Positions 1 through 5,330 of a stretch of 6,713 nucleotides of DNA are shown piece by piece. Made by a program: the position numbers and the translations under genes. The DNA lies in assembly GCA_946644025.1 (NCBI GenBank), contig CAMPCG010000161.1, forward strand, positions 1-6,713. The letters run 5' to 3'. Position 1 is the first letter of the stretch, and every line of letters begins with the position of its first letter. Below the pieces are notes generated by a model that saw only the letters and a list, made by a program, of their open reading frames with translations, made no database searches and was not told where the DNA came from. This DNA is from an uncultured Prevotellaceae bacterium. GTDB lineage: Bacteria; Bacteroidota; Bacteroidia; Bacteroidales; Bacteroidaceae.

Positions 1-21
1 CGCATAGTTTTTTACGTTGTA

Positions 22-65
22 TGCTCATATCCATACTTTTTAAAGTATACTCATAATTCAAGTTT
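22..65. repeat. Dispersed ~45-bp imperfect repeat, copy 1
   Basis: The core at 35-53 (ACTTTTTAAAGTATACTCA) matches 4225-4243 at 18 of 19 positions. Similarity continues on both sides: TGC-T-CATA on the left (TGC-G-CATA in copy 2) and AAGTTT on the right, with spacing differing by one base. This copy also contains a perfect 7-bp palindrome with a 2-base loop (ATACTTT-TT-AAAGTAT, 33-48) that is broken in copy 2. Both copies lie downstream of a minus-strand gene and in the same orientation. The identity of the element is unknown. Confidence 0.6.
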
Positions 66-145
66 CGCAAATAATGAATCTTTGGTATTGTAACGGCCTG
101 AAAGGCCGTTGCTGCGCGTCATTTTTCGAACTTGCGAAACTTGAA
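57..145. repeat. 14-bp perfect inverted repeat flanking a hairpin
   Basis: TTCAAGTTTCGCAA at 57-70 is the exact reverse complement of 132-145. Outside the arms, ATAATT (53-58, overlapping the left arm) can also pair with AATTAT (148-153) across a bulge. The 61-base interior contains the separate perfect hairpin at 92-110. In RNA from either strand this would make a long stem with a second stem inside. It could be the remnant of a small non-coding repeat or a 3' mRNA structure; neither arm is followed by a clean T-tract. Confidence 0.6.
92..110 (-). terminator. Perfect 8-bp hairpin after the protease gene, possible terminator
   Basis: AACGGCCT (92-99) and AGGCCGTT (103-110) are perfect complements around a 3-base loop. 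The hairpin starts about 57 bases after the protease stop codon in that gene's direction. It is GC-rich in an AT-rich surrounding, as terminator stems are. The sequence following it on the minus strand (ACAATACC) has no T-run, so a classical intrinsic terminator is not well supported. The strand assignment is inferred from the position of the gene. Confidence 0.35.
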
Positions 146-166
146 CAAATTATTTTGAGCAATCAC

Positions 167-3100
167 TTATTTGACGATGATTTTCTTGCCGTTGGTGATG
201 TATAGTCCCTTTGTCGGGTTGGCGACCTTGCGGCCGTCGAGGGTATAGAGGGTCTCTGCCCCGCCCTTCTGGGTGTCGCCGTCGGCGGTGAGGTCTGCTA
301 TGCCCGTCGCGCCGTCGCCTATGGCAAGCTGCTGGCGGCTGAGCGAGCTGATGCTCACGGCCTCTATCCATGAGCGGAAGGGAGGCAGGGCGATGGCGCC
401 GAGGATGAAGCGGTTGCCGTTGCTGTTGAGCAGGTAGGCGTCGCTGAGGCTGTGCCCCACGGTGCTGCCGCGGAACTTGTAGCTGTTGCCGTTGAGGGCG
501 CCGGTGAGGGCTGCGGTGGCGGTGGCCGTTACGGTGGCGTCGGTGCCGGCGAAGGTGATGGGCTTGCCCGTTAGCTGCCACTGGCCGAAGTCGGCTCCGG
601 GCAGGGCGATGATGTAGGGCGTGTTGGCCTTGAGGGCTGTGGCGTGGTCGAAGTAGACGGTGCCGTCGGCGTCGCCCGTCATGGTCTTCAGCCAGAAGTG
701 TTTGCCGGTGTCGCTGTCGGAGCGGAACCAGTCTATCTCGCCGTCGGGGCACGTCACCGCCGACACGTCGAAGGGCAGGAAGAGGCCGTTCCATCCGCCG
801 GTGGTCGTGGCGGCGCGGCTGAAGGTGCGGGTGTAGCTGATGGTTGCTGCGGTGAAGTCTATGGGCGAGAAGAAGTCGTAGCCGTCGGTGAGGGCGACGG
901 TCTCGGCCTTGGCGCCCTTCACCACGTTCTTGCCACTGAGGCCCTGAGGCACGGCGGCATCGGCCGCAAGGAGGTAGAGACAGTTGGGGTTAGTGCTGGG
1001 GGTGACGCTGACGCCGTCGGTGCTGCCCAGGGTGGTCATGTCTACGAAGCAGGCGTCGCCGGCATCGATGGTAGCAGCGGGCTCGTGGAGGGTAGTGGTG
1101 CCGTCGGACGAGCCCAGGCAGTAGCCGCCGGTGACGGTGAGGGCCCCTACCCCGTCGGCGTCGAGGCCCAGGTGGACGCCGTCCTTGACTTTTCCCTCGG
1201 CGGCAGAGTTGCGGTAAGTGATGCGGAGGCTGTAACGCGTGTTGTCGTCGGTAGGAGCCAGGGCGTCGGAGGCAAACTGCAATGTCGACGTGCCGCCGTT
1301 TTTGTCTACCTTGAGCGGATAGGAGGCATAGCCCACACTCTCCCAGGCGGCATTACGGGTCTGGCTACCGTCGGCGTTGCCGGTATAGCTGATGACCCAC
1401 TTGCGCAGGGAGCAGTTCAGGCGGCCCACGTAGGTGGCGGCCGTCGAGGGGTTGCGAACGGTGATGGTGGCGCGGAGGGCTCCGCCGTAGAGGTGGCCGT
1501 CGGAGTCCCGATTGTCGATGGTGGCTGTGAAGGCGAGATTGTCGATTTGGTCGGTGGCGTCGCTTTCCTTGATGGTCACGGTGAGGGCGTCGCCTATCTT
1601 GCTGCCGCCGGTTCTGGCGGTGTACAGCGTCAGGACATTCTCGCCCGTTGTCGAGGGGATGTACGTGAAGTGGGCGTCGACGGTCTGATGGGCGGGAATG
1701 TCGAGTGTCTTGCCCATGACGGCGGTGCCGTTCACGCGGAGGATGACGTCGTTGTGGAAGTCGGCTTCACCGCCGGTGATGGTGGCCGTCACCTGCTGGT
1801 CATAGCCTTTGGTGAGGCTGCCTTCGACGGTCTCGTCGATGCTGAGGGTGGCCAGCTTCGGCAAGCAGGTTGAAGGGATGGGCACGAGGATGGTCAGCTC
1901 GTCGCCGCCGACGATGGCCGTCAGCTGGAAGCGGTCGCCGTCGAAGCACTCCTGCCACTCGCTGCTGCCGCTGGGGCGGCTCACCACTTTAATATAATAG
2001 GTGCCGTCGCTGAGCGTCGATGGAATGGAGAGATTCTTAAGGGTGCGGCCCTTCGTCTTGCCGTCGTCGCCCTTGTTGTAGACGTTCCACGTCATTTCCT
2101 CTTCCTCCTTGGTGTAGAAGGTATGGCGTACGGTGCCGTTGGCGGCGGTCAGCTGCACGGCATAGTCGAAGGACTGGCTGCCCTGGTGATAGTTGTAGAC
2201 CAGGAAGTAAAGGCTGATGTCCTGGAAGTCGTGGGTCTCGGCATTGCGGGTGTAGGTCTTGCTGACCAGGGCGTCGTCGGGAGCCCCCAGTCGCAGCCCT
2301 TCCAGCGAGAGGCAGTAGCTCGGGGTGCCGCTTACCGGCGGCTGTATGCCGATGACGGCCTGCTGGTCGTAGGAGAAGCCGTCGAGGGTGGAGCTGCCGC
2401 CCGCACCCTGCACGTAGGGGTTGAGGGCCGACAGACGGAAATAGCCGTCGCCGTCGCCGCTCCATCCCCAGTTGATGTGGAAGTAGTCGTCGCCCTGATA
2501 GCCGTCGCACACGAAGGAATGGCCACCGCCGACACTCTGGCCGCCGAGGATCACGGGGCGGCGGGCGGCAAGCTCACCGTAGAGGAGGTCTACCCACTCG
2601 GGGTAGCTGTAGGAGCTGCGGTAGGTGCTGCGAACACCGCCGTCGTAGCCGAAATAGGTGGTGAGGGCGGAAGGGATGGCCTCGCCGTAGGAAGAGGAAC
2701 CGCCATTGACCCTCAGGCCGTAGCTCATGTTGATAGACTGACCGCAATAGCGCATCAGCGTGGCCACTGCTTCGGCAGCAGTGCCGGTGGCGTCGTCATC
2801 GTAGGCAAGCGTCATGGAGTCCCAAAGGAAGTCGGTGCCGGAAAGGCCTTCGACAGTCTTTGAAAAGGTGGTCTTACCATCAGCGTATTTCGCCGTATAG
2901 CTGTAAGAGGGAATGGCCGGGGAGCTGGCAGGGTGCTGGTGATAGTACATCAGCTGAGCCATCGATGTGGCCACGCAGCCCGTGACGGTCAGCTCGTCCC
3001 CTATCTTAGGACAGAGATTGTTGTAGGGCGCCACCTGGTCCCATTGCGTCCTCAGCAGCGGGGCGATGGCCGAACGGGCAGGGGCCTTGAAGGAACTTTG

Positions 3101-3508
3101 CGCCGACAGGGAGGGCTGGGCCTCGAGCCACTCCAGCTGCTCGGCATAGCCGTCGAGCAGGTAGCGAAGGCCGTCGGGCATGTCAGACTCCGAAAGCGTG
3201 CCGCTGTCGGCATAGCCCAGAATGTCGGGGGTGCGGTCGTCGCCGCTGACGATGACGAAGCCCTCGCCGCTGCCCACGTTGAACACATAGTAGGGGCTAT
3301 AGCCGTCGACGCTACCTGCCGAAGGGGCACGGCGCTGACTGCGGGGAACGCTCAAAGAGACTTTATCGCCACGGCGCTGCTGCATGAACGCCACGGCCTT
3401 CTGACGGGCAGAGACCTCGCCGACAGGGCCGGCAAAGATAGCTAACGGGAAAAAAATGGCGGAAAGAAATGCTGCGCCACGAAAAAAAGCGGGGGCTGTC
3501 TTCATCAT
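167..3508 (-). CDS. Secreted C10 family (streptopain/interpain-like) cysteine protease
   Basis: The protein has 1,113 residues. The gene opens ATG-ATG, and either methionine could be the start. Residues 1-26 look like a Sec signal peptide (K and R, then a hydrophobic core ending AIFA before Gly27). Residues about 28-150 resemble a C10 propeptide. The catalytic domain spans about 150-390: the nucleophile is Cys178 in TGCVATSMAQ, the catalytic His is His330 in GGGHSFVCDGY, and HINWGW (344-349) supplies the family's Asn and Trp. About 720 residues follow, apparently beta-sandwich modules (390-890), then a Bacteroidetes-type region with GLFLPFD near 909-914 and PFRSW near 1043. The last 28 residues (TLYTLDGRKV to GKKIIVK) resemble tails common on exported Prevotella proteins, perhaps for surface anchoring or type IX secretion. 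Related proteases degrade host proteins such as haemoglobin and complement. It is longer than interpain A (about 870 residues, from memory). The domain call is firm; the substrate is unknown. Confidence 0.93.
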   Translation of the reverse strand: MMKTAPAFFRGAAFLSAIFFPLAIFAGPVGEVSARQKAVAFMQQRRGDKVSLSVPRSQRRAPSAGSVDGYSPYYVFNVGSGEGFVIVSGDDRTPDILGYADSGTLSESDMPDGLRYLLDGYAEQLEWLEAQPSLSAQSSFKAPARSAIAPLLRTQWDQVAPYNNLCPKIGDELTVTGCVATSMAQLMYYHQHPASSPAIPSYSYTAKYADGKTTFSKTVEGLSGTDFLWDSMTLAYDDDATGTAAEAVATLMRYCGQSINMSYGLRVNGGSSSYGEAIPSALTTYFGYDGGVRSTYRSSYSYPEWVDLLYGELAARRPVILGGQSVGGGHSFVCDGYQGDDYFHINWGWSGDGDGYFRLSALNPYVQGAGGSSTLDGFSYDQQAVIGIQPPVSGTPSYCLSLEGLRLGAPDDALVSKTYTRNAETHDFQDISLYFLVYNYHQGSQSFDYAVQLTAANGTVRHTFYTKEEEEMTWNVYNKGDDGKTKGRTLKNLSIPSTLSDGTYYIKVVSRPSGSSEWQECFDGDRFQLTAIVGGDELTILVPIPSTCLPKLATLSIDETVEGSLTKGYDQQVTATITGGEADFHNDVILRVNGTAVMGKTLDIPAHQTVDAHFTYIPSTTGENVLTLYTARTGGSKIGDALTVTIKESDATDQIDNLAFTATIDNRDSDGHLYGGALRATITVRNPSTAATYVGRLNCSLRKWVISYTGNADGSQTRNAAWESVGYASYPLKVDKNGGTSTLQFASDALAPTDDNTRYSLRITYRNSAAEGKVKDGVHLGLDADGVGALTVTGGYCLGSSDGTTTLHEPAATIDAGDACFVDMTTLGSTDGVSVTPSTNPNCLYLLAADAAVPQGLSGKNVVKGAKAETVALTDGYDFFSPIDFTAATISYTRTFSRAATTTGGWNGLFLPFDVSAVTCPDGEIDWFRSDSDTGKHFWLKTMTGDADGTVYFDHATALKANTPYIIALPGADFGQWQLTGKPITFAGTDATVTATATAALTGALNGNSYKFRGSTVGHSLSDAYLLNSNGNRFILGAIALPPFRSWIEAVSISSLSRQQLAIGDGATGIADLTADGDTQKGGAETLYTLDGRKVANPTKGLYITNGKKIIVK

Positions 3509-3537
3509 TTCAATATTTTTGTGTTGCTATTTGGCTG

Positions 3538-3545
3538 CAAAATTA
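3538..3545 (-). promoter_or_regulatory. Bacteroidetes -7 box for the C10 protease
   Basis: Read on the minus strand this is TAATTTTG, an exact match to TAnnTTTG. Transcription would begin about 4 bases further on, near 3534, giving a leader of about 25 bases. The leader is A/T-rich just before the ATG and has no Shine-Dalgarno motif, which is usual in this phylum. I see no good TTTG -33 element at the expected spacing of about 20 bp, so only the -7 box supports the call. Confidence 0.55.
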
Positions 3546-3584
3546 CGCATTTTGTTTTTATTAAGACACTTTTTGCAACATATT

Positions 3585-3616
3585 TTTGCATATATCGCAC
3601 GCTTTTTGTACTTTTG
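3585..3616 (+). promoter_or_regulatory. Bacteroidetes promoter (-33 TTTG, -7 TACTTTTG) for the VanZ-like gene
   Basis: TTTG at 3585-3588 and TACTTTTG at 3609-3616 are separated by 20 bp, matching the Bacteroidetes sigma-ABfr consensus TTTG / TAnnTTTG. The -7 box ends only 9 bases before the ATG at 3626, so the predicted transcript start (about 3620) leaves a leader of roughly 6 bases. This placement argues against starting the protein further upstream. Confidence 0.7.
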
Positions 3617-3625
3617 CCCCCCAAC

Positions 3626-4018
3626 ATGAAGAAAATCTGCCGCTATATCAAGCGCTACCCGCTCTCGCTGCTCTGCATTGCTGCCATCTGGTATCTCTGC
3701 ATCTGGTTCATACCTCCCAAGACCCCGCTCAACGATGTGCGGTTCATCGACAAGTGGACACACTTCGTGATGTATGGCGGCACGTGCTCCGTCATCTGGT
3801 GGGAATACCTAAGATGTCACCCCAGGGTCAATGCCCTCAAGCTCTTCCTCCTGGCAGTAATGGCACCGGTGGCCATGAGCGGTGTGATAGAGCTCTTGCA
3901 GGCCTACTGCACTACCAACCGTGCCGGGGAGTGGCTCGACTTCGCAGCCAACACCACGGGATGTATCTTGGGCGCAATCGTCGGAACGGCATTTCTTCTT
4001 AGGAGGAATAGGAAATAG
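3626..4018 (+). CDS. VanZ-like family small membrane protein
   Basis: The protein has 130 residues, starting MKKICRYIKRYPLS. The frame is open back to an upstream ATG at 3521, but that start would translate through the promoter elements at 3585-3616, so the ATG at 3626 is preferred. Four hydrophobic segments are visible (about 11-29, 46-61, 72-91 and 105-125). Family signatures are DKWTHFVMYG (42-51) and ELLQAY (89-94), followed by an R-x-x-E-W-x-D-x-x-x-N stretch and a Gly-rich last helix. The family is named after the teicoplanin-resistance protein VanZ, but most members are small envelope proteins of unknown role, and nothing here suggests a resistance cluster. The N-terminus is basic and probably cytoplasmic. 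The gene is monocistronic, divergent from the protease and convergent with the activase. The family call is firm; the function is unknown. Confidence 0.85.
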   Translation: MKKICRYIKRYPLSLLCIAAIWYLCIWFIPPKTPLNDVRFIDKWTHFVMYGGTCSVIWWEYLRCHPRVNALKLFLLAVMAPVAMSGVIELLQAYCTTNRAGEWLDFAANTTGCILGAIVGTAFLLRRNRK

Positions 4019-4040
4019 CAGAATTAGCCTAAGGGATACA

Positions 4041-4107
4041 GTAGGTAAGGGTGTCCGCCGCTCACCCCTCCCCTCAAAGTGGAGGGGTGAGCGGCGGCCT
4101 ACCTTTT
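4041..4107 (+). terminator. Long GC-rich hairpin with T-run after the VanZ-like gene
   Basis: Positions 4055-4071 and 4081-4097 form a perfect 17-bp stem around a 9-base loop. GTAGG (4041-4045) and CCTAC (4098-4102) can extend it across an internal bulge, and TTTT follows at 4104-4107. The structure begins 23 bases after the VanZ-like stop codon, a sensible position for an intrinsic terminator. The T-run is short and interrupted by C, and the stem is part of a larger repeat element, so termination may be secondary to another origin. Confidence 0.45.
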
Positions 4108-4137
4108 CCCAAGTGGAGGGGTGAGCGGCGGACACCC
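4049..4137. repeat. GC-rich palindromic element: 23-bp inverted repeat plus internal direct repeat
   Basis: The arm at 4049-4071 is the exact reverse complement of 4115-4137 (23 of 23). Inside, the 21-base segment at 4077-4097 (AAGTGGAGGGG, then TGAGCGGCGG) recurs exactly at 4111-4131. The left arm can therefore pair with either right-hand copy, and the two pairings exclude each other. A degenerate third G-rich copy lies at 4180-4196. The layout fits a non-coding palindromic repeat of the REP or MITE kind, or a read-through regulator, but no transposase or terminal target duplication is evident. Confidence 0.7.
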
Positions 4138-4143
4138 ACCAGC

Positions 4144-4170
4144 TTATACATATATCCAAGATGTGTATAA
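4144..4170. repeat. 7-bp inverted repeat TTATACA / TGTATAA
   Basis: TTATACA (4144-4150) pairs perfectly with TGTATAA (4164-4170) across 13 bases. The right arm sits inside a segment resembling the Tn5 mosaic end (see findings). It is weak and AT-rich, so it may be coincidental. Confidence 0.35.
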
Positions 4171-4210
4171 AGACAAGTCCCAAGGGAGGGGAGTGGTTAG
4201 ACTTAGAATT

Positions 4211-4256
4211 TGCGCATACCTTGAACTTTTTATAGTATACTCACTCCTTAAAGTTT
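4211..4256. repeat. Dispersed ~45-bp imperfect repeat, copy 2
   Basis: The core at 4225-4243 (ACTTTTTATAGTATACTCA) differs by one base from 35-53. The flanks TGCGCATA on the left and AAGTTT on the right match copy 1 with small changes. It begins about 28 bases downstream of the activase stop codon in that gene's direction, comparable to copy 1 downstream of the protease. This suggests a 3'-end-associated element, perhaps a terminator-like or processing structure, but its role is not known. Confidence 0.6.
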
Positions 4257-4283
4257 ATCAGACAACACTTCAACCTATATTCC

Positions 4284-5225
4284 TTAGAGAGAGGCGACTA
4301 TGCCGTGGGCGGCAAACTGCGCAATGCAACGTTGAAGGGTCTCCTCCGTGGGGACTGCCATGGGGATGTTCTCGGGATTGTATACCGACCACAGGCGGCG
4401 GTGCTTGTCGCGCCCCACGTCGTGATAGGGCAGCAGGTGGACGCCCAGGAGGGCAGTGTCACGGTCTTGGCCGGCCGCTCCCCTACCCTTCTCTTTCAGG
4501 CTGGCAAGAAACTTTGCCGTGGCCTCGATGTTGGCCTCGTCGGCATTGATACCCTCTATGAGTGGGATACGTATAAAGAAGGGCGTACCGATGTCGCCGA
4601 CAAGTTTTATGTTGCTTATTATCTGCGTGTTACTTACTCCTGTGTAAAGTTTATGTCTGTCCTCATTCATCACCTTCAGGTCGATGAGTAGCAGCTCGCA
4701 GTTGTGGGCCACCTCGCCCACCAGCCCGGGGTCGGCAAAGAGCGTGGTGTCCACAGCTCGGTGCAGTCCGTGCCGTCCCAGCTGTCGCAGCACCTCCAGA
4801 CAGGCCTCGCCCTGCATGAGCGGCTCGCCGCCGCAGAGGGTCACGCCGCCGCCGCTGTCCTCCATCACGTCGCGTTCCTTCTCCACCTCAGCCATCAGCT
4901 CGTCTATGGCCCACTCACGTCCGCAGACCTCAAGGGCGGTGGTGGGACAGACCTCGGTACAGTAGGCCTCCCCTACCCTACACTGCCCGTTTTTCACGAT
5001 TCCATCGGCGGTGAGCTGAAGCAATCCTTGAGGGCAGGCTGCCACGCAGCTCCGACACCCTATACAGCGAGAGTGCTTGTAGGTGAGATGGGGCTTCAGA
5101 CTCCAGGACTCGGGGTTGTGACACCACACGCAGCGAAGGGGACAGCCAGAGAAGAAAATAGTGGTGCGTATGCCCGGCCCGTCGTTGATGGCATAGCGCT
5201 TAATGTCGAAGATGATGGGTTTCAT
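4284..5225 (-). CDS. Glycyl-radical-enzyme activating protein (radical SAM, ferredoxin-like insert)
   Basis: The protein has 313 residues from the ATG at 5225. An in-frame ATG at 5240 would add five residues (MYFCS), but those codons overlap a TACTTTTG promoter box, and MKPIIFDIKR is the usual family start. It carries the radical SAM cluster motif C28-x3-C32-x2-C35 within DGPGIRTTIFFSGCPLRC, then a ferredoxin-like insert with C54, C57, C60 and C64 and a second group C82, C89, C93. SAM-binding GGEP is at 132-135. Family blocks DLKVMN (182-187), TGVSN (195-199), RIPLIEGIN (219-227) and LLPYHD (264-269) follow. Such enzymes reductively cleave SAM and abstract a hydrogen from the conserved glycine of a partner enzyme (pyruvate formate-lyase, a diol dehydratase, a decarboxylase and similar). 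The insert places it with activases of the HpdA/CutD kind rather than minimal PflA. No partner gene is in the window, so the substrate enzyme is unknown. The second cluster motif has atypical spacing, and residues about 245-260 look like a local insertion. Confidence 0.9.
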   Translation of the reverse strand: MKPIIFDIKRYAINDGPGIRTTIFFSGCPLRCVWCHNPESWSLKPHLTYKHSRCIGCRSCVAACPQGLLQLTADGIVKNGQCRVGEAYCTEVCPTTALEVCGREWAIDELMAEVEKERDVMEDSGGGVTLCGGEPLMQGEACLEVLRQLGRHGLHRAVDTTLFADPGLVGEVAHNCELLLIDLKVMNEDRHKLYTGVSNTQIISNIKLVGDIGTPFFIRIPLIEGINADEANIEATAKFLASLKEKGRGAAGQDRDTALLGVHLLPYHDVGRDKHRRLWSVYNPENIPMAVPTEETLQRCIAQFAAHGIVASL

Positions 5226-5229
5226 GCTG

Positions 5230-5237
5230 CAAAAGTA
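5230..5237 (-). promoter_or_regulatory. Bacteroidetes -7 box at the activase start codon
   Basis: On the minus strand this reads TACTTTTG, an exact TAnnTTTG match, ending only 4 bases before the ATG at 5225. A start of transcription about 4 bases downstream of the box would give a leader of essentially zero length. No clear TTTG -33 element is seen about 20 bp upstream. The box also decides the start codon, because the ATG at 5240 lies upstream of it. Confidence 0.55.
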
Positions 5238-5255
5238 CATTTTTTTTGTAAAAAG

Positions 5256-5287
5256 TTTCGCCTGTTAGGATTTTTTTTGTAATTTTG
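5256..5287 (+). promoter_or_regulatory. Bacteroidetes promoter for the nuo operon
   Basis: TAATTTTG at 5280-5287 matches TAnnTTTG exactly. TTTC at 5256-5259, separated by 20 bp, is a three-of-four match to the TTTG -33 element. Transcription would begin near 5291, giving a leader of about 40 bases before nuoA. The leader is AT-rich and lacks a Shine-Dalgarno sequence. Confidence 0.65.
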
Positions 5288-5330
5288 CACCGCCTTAGAG
5301 CGAACTATATAGTTATAACAATATTATTTT

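Larger units (their letters stand above)
1..166. other. Non-coding region downstream of the C10 protease
   Basis: No credible gene is visible here. The stretch is AT-rich compared with the neighbouring coding DNA. It contains a perfect small hairpin, a 14-bp inverted repeat enclosing that hairpin, and a copy of a roughly 45-bp repeat shared with the 4019-4283 intergenic region; these are listed separately. It lies 3' of the minus-strand protease, so its structures would be transcribed as that gene's 3' untranslated region. Confidence 0.75.
4019..4283. other. Convergent intergenic region rich in repeats
   Basis: This 265-bp gap lies between the stop codons of the VanZ-like gene and the activase. 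No convincing gene is present; open frames through it are arginine- and proline-rich artefacts of the repeats. It contains a GC-rich palindrome with two alternative stems (4041-4137), a degenerate third copy of the same G-rich motif (4180-4196), a TATACA/TGTATA inverted repeat (4144-4170), and copy 2 of the 45-bp repeat (4211-4256). Confidence 0.7.

Noticed and set aside
150..794. Arg/His-rich minus-strand frame overlapping the protease C-terminus
   Set aside because: It is an alternative frame of the same strand with extreme Arg/Pro/His content, typical of a shadow frame in GC-rich coding DNA. The true frame continues to a family-typical tail.
644..1873. Long plus-strand open frame of 409 codons opposite the protease
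   Set aside because: It lies wholly antisense to a gene with clear catalytic motifs. Its Gly/Val/Ala-rich composition is the mirror of the protease's GC-rich codons, and no promoter or family motif is visible.
2123..3445. Further plus-strand open frames (2123-2863 and 2933-3445) antisense to the protease
   Set aside because: They have the same compositional origin, with no recognisable domains, and they overlap the conserved catalytic region on the other strand.
3521..3625. 35-codon N-terminal extension of the VanZ-like protein
   Set aside because: It would cover a well-spaced Bacteroidetes promoter, and the first hydrophobic segment of the family is already present from the ATG at 3626.
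3626..4018. Glycopeptide resistance role for the VanZ-like gene
   Set aside because: No vanA/H/X/Y-like or regulatory genes are nearby, and VanZ-like proteins are widespread in bacteria without resistance. Only the family name is supported.
4041..4196. Possible CRISPR array from the repeated G-rich units
   Set aside because: There are only two exact copies plus one degenerate copy, with unequal spacing and pairing between arms. No spacers of regular length and no cas genes are present.
4121..4691. Plus-strand open frames through the intergenic repeat and antisense to the activase
   Set aside because: Their starts lie in the repeat element, their products are low-complexity, and they run antisense to the conserved activase C-terminus.
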